A stretch of 54,874 bases of DNA, taken from the NCBI GenBank assembly GCA_964578905.1, contig CAZOER010000005.1, forward strand, positions 1 through 54,874, in the 5' to 3' direction. Both the position numbers and the translations under genes were made by a program. Under the pieces are notes generated by a model, which ran no database searches, had not been told where the DNA came from, and saw only the letters and a program-made list of their open reading frames with translations. The stretch is from CAZVBV01 sp964578905. GTDB lineage: Bacteria > Patescibacteriota > Gracilibacteria > UBA4473. Shown here in pieces: positions 47,884 through 54,874 of this stretch (its first letter is position 1; each line of letters starts with the position of its first letter).

Positions 47884-48966
47884 TTAAAAAAGAAGCCTGG
47901 TGCCGGTAAACTTCGAGATGATTTCGATGTTTTGTGCATCATTTACTTCACCGACAATCTTAGCATCAACTTCTGAATCTGCCGAATTTAATCTCTTGCA
48001 AATTTCCTCTGCATCTTCTGAATTACAAAAAATCATAAGTGCCGTTCCGCAGTTCCACGTCTTGTAGCATTCTTCTTCACTTACGTTTCCAAGTTCTCGT
48101 AATTGAGAAATCGCTTCGTGTGGTTCGTGAAGGTTGTCGAATTTCGCTCCTAAGCTCTTATCATTAAAAATTCGTGGCACATTGCCTGGAATTCCTCCGC
48201 CAGTGATATGAACGATTCCAGAGACGTTAAAGGGCCGGTCTGCGTCGAATCCACCAATTACATTATCGAGTACGAGTCGGTGGAAAATCTTAGAAGGCGT
48301 GAGGAGAACATGTCCCCATGTAATTCCATCTTTCCATTCGGTATTGTGCCAGTCGTCTCCAAAGTTCACTTCACAAATCTTTCGCGCCAAAGAGACTCCG
48401 TTTGATCGCAAAACTCGTCCACGAAGACCAATTATTTTTTGTCCTGCTTTCACATCGTTTCCAGAAAGGAATCGATCTTTTTTTACCACGCCCACAGCGG
48501 TCGCATTCCATACCATCTTATTGCAGGCATCACCGACTTCAGCGATTTCTCCTCCAGGGATAACTACTTTTTCTTTCATACAAGCTTCAGCGAGTCCCGC
48601 GGTTAACTGCTCAATAACATCCGGTTCGACAACCGGGACGTCCAACGTGTTTGTAATGGAAACGGTTTCTCCTCCGACGCATATCGCATCATCGGCTACC
48701 ATACAGAGAAGATCTTCTCCGAGTGTATTGTAAACGCCTGTTCGTTCAGCAAGTTCAGATTTTGTTCCCACACCATCGTCATTTTGCACGACGAGAAAAT
48801 CACCGAAATCCAGCGCTCCACTAAATCCACCTTCTAAAGCGAAAGGTTCTCCAATCATTCCCTTTCGAGAAGCAAAGGTTTTCTTCGCATTGCTGTAGGC
48901 TTTTTTGGACGCATCATCGCCTTTGCTGATGTTTACTCCAGAATCTGCGTAGTTGATTTCTTTCAT
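47884..48966 (-). CDS. purM: Phosphoribosylformylglycinamidine cyclo-ligase (AIR synthetase)
   Basis: Closes the imidazole ring with ATP in purine synthesis. Family marks: NYADSGVNISKGDDASKK, the FGDFLVVQNDDGVGTKSELA region, MVADDAICVGGETV (PurM usually has C-x-GAEP), IPGGEIAEVGD, LRSNGVSLARKI and HITGGGIPGNVPRIF. Length 360 is normal. Its ATG overlaps the upstream Wzz-like gene's stop by 4 bases, and purF lies just before that gene, so a purF-wzz-purM-hpf operon is likely. Confidence 0.93.
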   Translation of the reverse strand: MKEINYADSGVNISKGDDASKKAYSNAKKTFASRKGMIGEPFALEGGFSGALDFGDFLVVQNDDGVGTKSELAERTGVYNTLGEDLLCMVADDAICVGGETVSITNTLDVPVVEPDVIEQLTAGLAEACMKEKVVIPGGEIAEVGDACNKMVWNATAVGVVKKDRFLSGNDVKAGQKIIGLRGRVLRSNGVSLARKICEVNFGDDWHNTEWKDGITWGHVLLTPSKIFHRLVLDNVIGGFDADRPFNVSGIVHITGGGIPGNVPRIFNDKSLGAKFDNLHEPHEAISQLRELGNVSEEECYKTWNCGTALMIFCNSEDAEEICKRLNSADSEVDAKIVGEVNDAQNIEIISKFTGTRLLF

Positions 48967-49850
48967 TTTTCAAAAACAATAATTCCAATTTCGTCGCCAA
49001 AGATAGCGAGCATATTTTCAAGTTCTGTTACTTTTGTTGCTCCGAGTTTTACCAGTAAAATCGGAATATCAAGATCTTCATCAATCGCGTCCATTGGAGC
49101 AAGTGAGAATGATTTCTCGGCTTTTGGAAACGTTCCAATCAAGCGGGGCGATTCAAATGTGAGAATAAACTGTTCTAGGATTTTTACATCGTGTTTTCCG
49201 ATTGGTCGAGCCATCCGTAAGAGAGGGGACTCAGGGAACATCGTTCTGATCTGTGATGCAAAAGAAACGCGATCGGTAAACGCTTCCCAGAAATAAATAC
49301 TGAGGAAGGAAAGCACTAATCCCAAAACAATAACCGAGCTTAATTTCCATACAAAAGGGAATGACCAGAGGTATCGGAACACTTGTGGTTCTGATATTCC
49401 AAAAGGAGCACTGCTGTCTTTGTTGAAATCAGCAAAGTTCGATTGAAACGTTGTAATAAGTGCATCGGTCAGCACTTCTGCATGTTGCATTTCTCCTTCT
49501 TGGAGTTTCAGCGTCCAGAATACATTCACCCGATTTTGCTTTCGGGCCGTGATTTTCTTTTTAAATTTTGAAACCGTGACACCTGCTTCTTGTAAAATTT
49601 CTTCACGGAAGGCGGGGTTCTTTGCCCATCCAGAAACTCCTTCAGCGATCTTACTTGCACTTTCAGGAGGATCAAAAGAATAGGTCGCTGTCTCTGTAAT
49701 GACAGGCTTGATTGAGAAATAGACTGTTGTTTTTTGCACTTGAGGAATGAATCCTAATGCGAACCAGATGAGTCCTCCCCAGAGGAGAGCAACAATAAGA
49801 AAGGCAAGCTTTCTTCTTCGAAGTGGCGATAAAAATTCAAGAAAATTCAT
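48963..49850 (-). CDS. Wzz-like membrane protein (polysaccharide co-polymerase type, putative)
   Basis: A 295-residue protein with two membrane helices, at about 15-35 (LAFLIVALLWGGLIWFALGF) and about 168-190 (LSSVIVLGLVLSFLSIYF), enclosing an extracytoplasmic domain with helical character. This is the Wzz/chain-length-determinant layout. About 105 residues follow the second helix in the position of a CpsD/BY-kinase domain, but no Walker A motif or Tyr cluster is seen, so no kinase activity is expected. It sits between purF and purM, overlapping purM by 4 bases. A link to the flippase gene at 53313 is possible but inferred. Confidence 0.55.
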   Translation of the reverse strand: MNFLEFLSPLRRRKLAFLIVALLWGGLIWFALGFIPQVQKTTVYFSIKPVITETATYSFDPPESASKIAEGVSGWAKNPAFREEILQEAGVTVSKFKKKITARKQNRVNVFWTLKLQEGEMQHAEVLTDALITTFQSNFADFNKDSSAPFGISEPQVFRYLWSFPFVWKLSSVIVLGLVLSFLSIYFWEAFTDRVSFASQIRTMFPESPLLRMARPIGKHDVKILEQFILTFESPRLIGTFPKAEKSFSLAPMDAIDEDLDIPILLVKLGATKVTELENMLAIFGDEIGIIVFEK

Positions 49851-49862
49851 AATAATAAAATA

Positions 49863-51362
49863 TTAGAGATTTGGGAGAGGAAGTTCAGAACCTTTTTGTG
49901 TATAGGCTCCGCGTCCTTCGTGTTCAACTTTTTGTAAATATTCTTCGGTTACTTCTGGTGTAACATAACCACCATCAAAGACACCTGTGTGAAACCCATC
50001 AACATCAGGATTTCCTTTGCGAGCAGCTTCAACAAGGTCTTCTACTTTTTGGTAAAAGAGGGCATCAGCTCCGATTACTTTTTGGATTTCTTCAATGGTT
50101 AACCCGTTGGCCAATAGTTCAGCCCGTGTTGGGATATCTACCCCATACACATCAGGATTGATGACAGGTGGTGCTCCACTGGCAACATAGACGTTTTTGG
50201 CTCCTGCTTTTCGACAGAGCTCAATAATTTTTTTAATGGTATTCCCTCGCACGATTGAATCGTCCACAAGGAGGATATTTCGGTTTCGAAACTCAAGTTC
50301 AATGGTATTGAGTTTCCGCCGAATAGATTTTTGTCGCGCCTGTTGATTCGGCATAATAAATGTCCGTCCGATGTAGTGATTCTTTACCAATCCTTCCCGA
50401 TACTTAATTCCTAAATCCTGAGAAACTTTCATTGCCAGAGGTCGTCCAGAGTCGGGGACTGGCATCACAGAATCTATTTCAAGATTTGCTTCTTTGATTT
50501 GTTTTGCCAAGAACTCTCCCATTCGAAGTCGCGTCTTGTACACGGATATTTTATTGATCATGCTGTCTGGCCGAGCCAAGTACACATATTCAAAAATACA
50601 TGGTGTGAGTTTTCCTTTTCGACACTGATGACTTATCAATTTTCCATCATCGGTAATAAGAATTCCTTCACCCGGTTTTACGTCACGAACAATTTCAAAA
50701 TCAAGAGCTTTGAGAGCCACATCTTCAGAGGCCATAGCCCATTCAGTTCCAGCGGTTGTTGATTTCTTTCCCAGAACCAACGGACGAATCCCATTTGTAT
50801 CTCGGAAAGCAAAGAGTCCAACTTTATCAATCAATGTAATAATAGAATAGGCACCAGTGATACGATCCATTGTTTTTCCTGTCGCTTCAAAGACAACTTT
50901 ATCCAATTTCATTTTTGGATGTTCCTTCATGACTTTGTAAATCTGGTCTGCAAAGACGTTTAATAAAACCTCAGTGTCAGAGTCAGTTCGTAGATGTCTG
51001 TGGTATTCATGAAGAATCTTTTCTCGAGTTTCTTCAACATTTGTCAGATTTCCGTTGTGGATCAAATAAATTCCAAGAGGCGCATTCACGAAGAATGGCT
51101 GACTCTCATCTTGATTGTCACAACTCCCGCACGTGGTGTATCGACAATGTCCAATACATCGCGTTCCTTTGAGAGACACCATGTCCTTTTCTGAAAAAAC
51201 GTCTCGAACCAATCCTGATCCTCGACGTTCATAAAATTTATTTCCATCATAAGAAACTAAACCAGCGGCATCTTGTCCGCGGTGCTGTAACATCAGCAGG
51301 CCATCATATGCTTCGTATACTGCATTATTCTTTGCCTTGCTGATACCAATGATTCCGCACAT
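49863..51362 (-). CDS. purF: Amidophosphoribosyltransferase
   Basis: First committed enzyme of purine synthesis: makes phosphoribosylamine from PRPP and glutamine. The mature nucleophile follows the initiator (MCGIIGISK), so no propeptide is removed. The glutaminase part has LQHRGQDAAGLVS and IHNGNLTN. The PRPP loop is ILLVDDSIVRGNTIKKIIE. The C-terminal region reads PDVYGVDIPTRAELLANG, as in the E. coli type, and lacks the Cys ligands of the iron-sulphur form found in Bacillus. Length 499 is normal. A TTGTCG-N17-TACCAT promoter lies at 51388-51416. Confidence 0.95.
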   Translation of the reverse strand: MCGIIGISKAKNNAVYEAYDGLLMLQHRGQDAAGLVSYDGNKFYERRGSGLVRDVFSEKDMVSLKGTRCIGHCRYTTCGSCDNQDESQPFFVNAPLGIYLIHNGNLTNVEETREKILHEYHRHLRTDSDTEVLLNVFADQIYKVMKEHPKMKLDKVVFEATGKTMDRITGAYSIITLIDKVGLFAFRDTNGIRPLVLGKKSTTAGTEWAMASEDVALKALDFEIVRDVKPGEGILITDDGKLISHQCRKGKLTPCIFEYVYLARPDSMINKISVYKTRLRMGEFLAKQIKEANLEIDSVMPVPDSGRPLAMKVSQDLGIKYREGLVKNHYIGRTFIMPNQQARQKSIRRKLNTIELEFRNRNILLVDDSIVRGNTIKKIIELCRKAGAKNVYVASGAPPVINPDVYGVDIPTRAELLANGLTIEEIQKVIGADALFYQKVEDLVEAARKGNPDVDGFHTGVFDGGYVTPEVTEEYLQKVEHEGRGAYTQKGSELPLPNL

Positions 51363-51387
51363 TCGTTAAGGATGAAAAAGCGAGCGT

Positions 51388-51416
51388 ATGGTAGGCGAAA
51401 AACCCGAATTCGACAA
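51388..51416 (-). promoter_or_regulatory. Promoter of purF
   Basis: On the minus strand TTGTCG (51411-51416), 17-base spacer, TACCAT (51388-51393), 25 bases before the ATG. No purine riboswitch-like structure fits in the short leader. Confidence 0.5.
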
Positions 51417-51447
51417 GTTAAATTGAGTGGATTTTTAGCGAAAAAAA

Positions 51448-52416
51448 TTACAATACGATATTGAAAATATATCCGAGAATAATAATCCCCAATGTCACAA
51501 TTCCAAAGAAGGTGAGAAGGAGAGGAAGCTTAAGAATCTTTTTCAAAATCATCGCTTCGGGAAATGAAAGTCCTACTACCGCCATCATGAAAGCGAGAGC
51601 GGTTCCGATGGGAACTCCTTTTCCAACCAGTGATTCGATAATCGGAATCACACCCGATGCATTGGCATACAAGGGGACGGCAAGTATTACGGCAAGAGGA
51701 ACGGTGAAGATGCTCTTCATGGCGAGCTTGTTTTCAAAGAACCCTTCTGGAACATATCCGTGCAAGAATGCTCCGATTCCAACTCCGATGAGAACGTAGA
51801 GCGCAATTTTTTTGAAAATACCACGGGCTTCTCGCGAAACCTTTGGAAAGACTTCCTTCCAGAATTTCAGATGTTTATTGTCTTTGTGTGATCCGTGTTC
51901 GAGTTCGGGGGATATGTTTTGAAGAAAGTCGGCAATATATTTCTCCATATGAAGTTTTCCCAAAACGAATCCTCCCACCATTCCTACGAGTAATCCTCCA
52001 ATTAAGTAGACCATTGTTACTTTAAATCCAAAGAGTGCCCAAAAAAGAGTGAGCGCTATTTCATTAATAAGAGGGGACGTGATGAGAAAGGCGAAGGTAA
52101 CGCCCAGAGGAATTCGTGCGCGGATAAATCCGATAAATAAGGGGAGGGAAGAACAACTACAAAAAGGAGTTAGGGCTCCAAAGATGGATGCGAAGAAATA
52201 ATCGAGACCGTAGAATTTGTGCGAAGCAAGGTAATCTCGGAGTTTATCGATCGGCAGGTAATACCGAAGCAAACTCATGAAATGCGTAATTGCCAAAAGT
52301 AACAACAGAATTTTTACACTGTCGTAGACGAAAAAATGGACACCACTTCCAAGAGGAGTTTCCATCGAAAGGTGGAGAATGTTTGAAACGAACCAGTCGG
52401 CGAATTGTGAGATCAT
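51448..52416 (-). CDS. ArsP-type permease (PF03773 family)
   Basis: A 322-residue inner-membrane transporter with about eight helices. The family signature GALTPFCSCSSLPLFIGFI, with the paired Cys of TPFCSCSS, is present near residue 85, followed by TFAFLITSPLINEIALTLFWA and, in the second half, PLAVILAVPLYANASGVIPI and FPEAMILKKILK. Family members include ArsP, which exports trivalent organoarsenicals, and uncharacterised permeases. No ArsR-type regulator or other ars gene is nearby, so arsenic specificity is not shown. It follows the HD gene after 3 bases. Confidence 0.85.
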   Translation of the reverse strand: MISQFADWFVSNILHLSMETPLGSGVHFFVYDSVKILLLLLAITHFMSLLRYYLPIDKLRDYLASHKFYGLDYFFASIFGALTPFCSCSSLPLFIGFIRARIPLGVTFAFLITSPLINEIALTLFWALFGFKVTMVYLIGGLLVGMVGGFVLGKLHMEKYIADFLQNISPELEHGSHKDNKHLKFWKEVFPKVSREARGIFKKIALYVLIGVGIGAFLHGYVPEGFFENKLAMKSIFTVPLAVILAVPLYANASGVIPIIESLVGKGVPIGTALAFMMAVVGLSFPEAMILKKILKLPLLLTFFGIVTLGIIILGYIFNIVL

Positions 52417-52419
52417 TGT

Positions 52420-52938
52420 TTAATTCCTGATGATAGGTGGGTTTTCCTTCACTAACTGCCTTGTTTCCTCAAGATACAAAAGAGGAATATATTTTTCACG
52501 AAACTCAGGTGTTGTTAAATATATTGATTTATCCGAATCAAAAATAATTTTTCCTTCCATAGTTTTCGCTTCTCCAGATTTTTGTCTATGAGGATTGGAA
52601 TGTTCCAGCATGATTTGTTGCACTTTTTCAATTCTTTCTTGAGGGTAGTTCTGTTCCTTTAAGAAAGCTCCCGCCACCTGCATACTACTCTCCACGTGAT
52701 TTTTATAATTTTCTTGAAAGCTTTCTTTTGAGTGATAATCGATGTCATGAAAAATAACAGCGAGTGTGAGCAATTCTAAATCGACCTCCTCTTTTATTCT
52801 TTCAACAATTTCAGAAGCTCTCTTCATCACATCTTCAATATGTCTCCACTGATGTTTTGGGTCGTTCTTTTTGTATTCAACTTTTGAAAAGGTGATGGCT
52901 GCTTCAATGATGGAACTGTCTTGATCAAAAAGATTCAT
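52420..52938 (-). CDS. HD-domain phosphohydrolase
   Basis: A 172-residue metal-dependent hydrolase. The HD pattern is complete: HQWRH (first His), FHDIDYH (the His-Asp pair), a later LEHSNPH and the final Asp in FDSDKSI. Such proteins cleave phosphate from nucleotides or small metabolites; the substrate is unknown. The ATG at 52938 is chosen because a GACTAT -10 box (52946-52951), 17 bases after TTGCAC (52969-52974), ends 7 bases before it; the frame's earlier candidate starts overlap that promoter. Predicted leaderless. Cotranscribed with the permease. Confidence 0.82.
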   Translation of the reverse strand: MNLFDQDSSIIEAAITFSKVEYKKNDPKHQWRHIEDVMKRASEIVERIKEEVDLELLTLAVIFHDIDYHSKESFQENYKNHVESSMQVAGAFLKEQNYPQERIEKVQQIMLEHSNPHRQKSGEAKTMEGKIIFDSDKSIYLTTPEFREKYIPLLYLEETRQLVKENPPIIRN

Positions 52939-52974
52939 TGGTTGCATAGTCTCAAAAGAGTGGGGATTGTGCAA

Positions 52975-53220
52975 GGGGAGAGAGAGGGATGACGCTTCGC
53001 TATATTACGAGACAATCACCGAACGAAGTGAGGATTGAGTGGTCCTCGAGTAGGTGAAGTATGAACCGTTAGGAGAGCACCCTGGGTGGTCGGGATTACT
53101 CAGCACTTCGTGCTTCGTGAGCTTCGCTATCGAACCCATCCCGCTATGCGGGATTGTCGGGTTCAAATCCTTTTCCCATTATTAAATCCCGATTTCCCAC
53201 AAGGGGTCATCGTAATTTAA
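52975..53220. other. Hairpin-rich spacer beside tRNA-Ser, unexplained
   Basis: A 246-base spacer without a convincing gene. It contains hairpins GAGGA/TCCTC (53030-53047), GCAC-TTC-GTGC, a long stem GAACCC-A-TCCCGC/GCGGGA-TTGTC-GGGTTC near 53134-53164, two copies of GCTTCGCTAT, and at 52977-52990 a 14-base copy of GGAGAGAGAGGGAT from the 3' end of the adjacent tRNA gene (53225-53238). Confidence 0.45.
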
Positions 53221-53310
53221 TGGCGGAGAGAGAGGGATTCGAACCCTCGGTACGATTGCTCGTACAACACCTTAGCAGGGTGCCCCATTCGACCGCTCTG
53301 GCATCTCTCC
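53221..53310 (-). tRNA. tRNA-Ser (GCU anticodon)
   Basis: A 90-base tRNA on the minus strand. Acceptor GGAGAGA pairs with TCTCTCC; the discriminator is G and the 3' CCA is encoded. It has the long variable arm of serine tRNAs (GTACGAGCAATCGTAC) and T loop TTCGAAT. Anticodon GCT at 53274-53276. Its 5' end lies 2 bases after the stop of the flippase gene on the same strand, so both are probably on one transcript. Confidence 0.95.
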
Positions 53311-53312
53311 GT

Positions 53313-54752
53313 TTATGTTGTTGATTCGTCTTCCTGCGGTAAGAATCGCTTTCGTGCGAACCACAGAATTCCGAAATAGCTCAAAGATCCAATTGCGAGC
53401 GCGAGTGTAAGTTTTTCGCCTATGGGGGTCAAATAAATTTCTGCCCACAGAACGGCGTTCGCGAAGAAAATAACTTGTAGATTTTTTGTAGGAAGCCTGA
53501 GTTTGTAATGTTTCACTATCTCATACATGAGGAGGATGAAGACGACAATCTCACACAGGATTGTAGAAGCCGCCGCTGCAATAATTCCGTATTGAGGAAG
53601 GAAGATAATATTAAGCACTGCATTGATAGCGAGTGCAGTTCCATTCACCAGAAGCAAATGCTTCTGCCGGTTCTTTGCTACGAGAGAGAACGTGAACAAT
53701 TGATTCAAATAGGCGAAGAACACGGTGAATACGAGTATTGTGAGAATCCCGTCAGATCCCACGAACCCATCTCGTGATAAGAATTCCTGAGAACTAATGA
53801 TGTCGATAATTTGCGGAGCAAACGCTACCGTTCCAATGATGATTGGAACCGAAAATATAAGTAGAATCTGCATTCCCCATGATAGCGTCTTTTCGGCTTT
53901 TTCGTGTCGATCTTCTTCGGCAGAGAGTTTGGGGAAAATAGCTTGTCCAAAGAACACACCGAGAATAAGGAGGCTTTCCAAGATTCTTGTCGATACTCCA
54001 TAAATACCCACCGCAGAAGCCCCCAGAATCATGGAGATGAGGATTACATCGATCCGGAGATACAATGTCTGCAATATTAAGGCGAGACCATAAGGAAGCG
54101 AAACGGTGAATATCTTTTTCCACCAAGCAAAATCAAACCCAAGTCGGATGGGCACTTCTCTCGAAGCGAAGAAAATAACAAGGGAAGAGAATACAATATT
54201 TGAAAGTACCCCTGCCCACAACAATGTGAAGAATACATTCTCAAAGAGTCCTGAATTCTGAGAAATCCAAAAGATAAGCCCTGCTAAAATAATCTTTCCA
54301 AAAACCAGTGATCCTGAGAAATACTGAATCTTCATCCGTGCCTGAAGTACAGAGGAAAGCGTTCCAGCCACAATAGTAAGCGCCATCGAAAGCCCGGTAA
54401 TCCAGATACCTATCTTCACGATGTCCGGGTATTTCGGAACAAATTGCGCCGCCACTCCAGCTAATATCGTCACTCCTATAATGAGGAGCAATCGCATTGA
54501 GAAGATGTTTGAGAGAATAAACTTCGTATCTTTTGGTTTGCGCGACATCTCTCGTACGGCAATCGCAAAGAGTCCCGCATCGGCAATAATTCCAAAAAAT
54601 GCGAGGAACTCGTACGCTGTCACATAGTTCCCATAAAACTCAGAACCAAAACCCGTAATGATTTTTACGATAACAAAACTCGCTCCAATCGTAAGAATCT
54701 TTCCGATGAGTTGAGCTAATGCGTTTGATAGGACTTTTTTTGGGGTCGCCAT
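53313..54752 (-). CDS. Polysaccharide flippase, MOP/Wzx family
   Basis: A 479-residue membrane protein with about 12-14 helices and no soluble domain. The start (LSNALAQLIGKILTIGASFVI), a charged loop VREMSRKPKDTKFILSNI, and repeated paired helices with YGNYVTAYEFLAFFGIIADAG are typical of Wzx-type oligosaccharide-lipid flippases. The ATG at 54752 (MATPKKV) is preferred; the frame extends to 54800 but that start precedes the promoter. A TTGCTG-N16-GATAAT promoter ends 9 bases before the ATG. Substrate unknown. The Wzz-like gene at 48963 could serve the same glycan pathway. Confidence 0.85.
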   Translation of the reverse strand: MATPKKVLSNALAQLIGKILTIGASFVIVKIITGFGSEFYGNYVTAYEFLAFFGIIADAGLFAIAVREMSRKPKDTKFILSNIFSMRLLLIIGVTILAGVAAQFVPKYPDIVKIGIWITGLSMALTIVAGTLSSVLQARMKIQYFSGSLVFGKIILAGLIFWISQNSGLFENVFFTLLWAGVLSNIVFSSLVIFFASREVPIRLGFDFAWWKKIFTVSLPYGLALILQTLYLRIDVILISMILGASAVGIYGVSTRILESLLILGVFFGQAIFPKLSAEEDRHEKAEKTLSWGMQILLIFSVPIIIGTVAFAPQIIDIISSQEFLSRDGFVGSDGILTILVFTVFFAYLNQLFTFSLVAKNRQKHLLLVNGTALAINAVLNIIFLPQYGIIAAAASTILCEIVVFILLMYEIVKHYKLRLPTKNLQVIFFANAVLWAEIYLTPIGEKLTLALAIGSLSYFGILWFARKRFLPQEDESTT

Positions 54753-54761
54753 TCGAAAACG

Positions 54762-54789
54762 ATTATCGCTTAAAAAGTTTGACCAGCAA
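54762..54789 (-). promoter_or_regulatory. Promoter of the flippase gene (near-leaderless)
   Basis: On the minus strand TTGCTG (54784-54789), 16 bases, GATAAT (54762-54767); the ATG is 9 bases further. Confidence 0.5.
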
Positions 54790-54820
54790 GTTTTTTTCAA
54801 TAAAATCCTCGAGTTCTTCA

Positions 54821-54874
54821 GGCGCCATCGTCTAGTGGTTAGGACGCCAGGTTTTCATCCTGGTAACAGGGGTT
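54821..54874 (+). tRNA. tRNA-Glu (UUC anticodon), 5' part
   Basis: The first 54 bases of a tRNA cut by the window end. Acceptor GGCGCCA, D arm with TAGTGGTTAGGA, anticodon stem CCAGG/CCTGG with loop TTTTCAT (anticodon TTC at 54854-54856), and the start of the T arm (CAGGGGTT). Confidence 0.93.

Noticed and set aside
53152..53175. A GGGTTCAAATCC tRNA T-arm-like sequence
   Set aside because: The stem does not pair (TCGGG against CCTTT), no acceptor partner lies upstream and no anticodon arm is present.
53225..53340. Plus-strand reading across tRNA-Ser giving a peptide like EREGFEPS
   Set aside because: This is the well-known false ORF antisense to serine tRNAs.
1..54874. CRISPR array or cas genes
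   Set aside because: No set of regularly spaced direct repeats and no Cas-like protein; the repeats seen are dispersed palindromes.
1..54874. Prophage or integrated plasmid
   Set aside because: No integrase, terminase, capsid, relaxase or transposase gene is in the window; only short palindromic elements and one weak tRNA-end repeat are seen.

Overview
The window looks like the chromosome of a Patescibacteria (Candidate Phyla Radiation) bacterium, most like a Peregrinibacteria-type lineage. This is inference: the window has no rRNA gene. The support is a compact mosaic gene order, type IV pilus genes, SLH-domain surface proteins including one of about 3250 residues, a Cys-rich CPR-type hypothetical protein, an archaeal/vacuolar-type ATPase B subunit, and standard-code use of TGA as stop (rsmI and aroQ end in TGA inside start/stop overlaps), which argues against the TGA=Gly lineages. 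Arg codons are mostly CGA. Shine-Dalgarno sequences are almost absent. Promoters of the form TTGnnn-N16-TAnnnT can be read in front of many genes, and several place the start codon at or within a few bases of the predicted transcription start.

Layout. 1-4817 (minus): PilN/PilO-like membrane proteins, a short PilB ATPase, PilC, then purD cut by the window edge. 4906-5862 (minus): rpsF-rpsR. 6053-7404 (plus): truB and an ORFan. 7406-8290 (minus): murB. 8508-10458 (plus): rpsB, a small membrane protein, tsf. 10511-12528 (minus): a small ORF and mutL. 12708-14372 (plus): Cys-rich duplicated protein. 14369-15901 (minus): a sodium:solute symporter. 16022-17861 (plus): rsmI, chorismate mutase, 2-hydroxyacid dehydrogenase in one overlapping operon. 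17858-19281 (minus): a small conserved protein, ribH, ribB. 19402-22439: a peptidoglycan-binding/coiled-coil/methyltransferase-like protein and an AlaE-like membrane protein. 22545-32318 (minus): giant SLH surface protein. 32516-33901 (minus): ATPase subunit B. 34230-35314 (plus): ssb, ndk. 36067-41374 (plus): SLH-RlpA-CAP wall protein, FnIII surface protein, an RluF-like synthase, yebC. 41447-43034: helical protein interrupted by 10 Ns. 43031-44068 (minus): voltage-sensor/PH protein. 44202-47557 (plus): dnaK, cupin, cupredoxin-like protein, recX. 47558-51362 (minus): hpf, purM, a Wzz-like protein, purF. 51448-52938 (minus): ArsP-type permease and HD hydrolase. 53221-54752 (minus): flippase and tRNA-Ser. 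A partial tRNA-Glu closes the window.

The genes combine translation and housekeeping functions, purine synthesis (purD, purM, purF), and a large cell-envelope programme (pilus, S-layer-type proteins, peptidoglycan enzymes, flippase, Wzz-like protein). Intergenic space is scarce. Convergent genes often overlap or abut at their stop codons, while most long divergent spacers carry a palindromic element: a REP-like element of 64-136 bp, a paired perfect dyad, or another hairpin.

The most unusual items are a Kv-type voltage sensor without a pore joined to a bacterial PH domain; a chorismate mutase/2-hydroxyacid dehydrogenase operon whose enzyme has Met-Val in the substrate-specificity loop; paired perfect dyads in three divergent promoter regions; and widespread predicted leaderless transcription.
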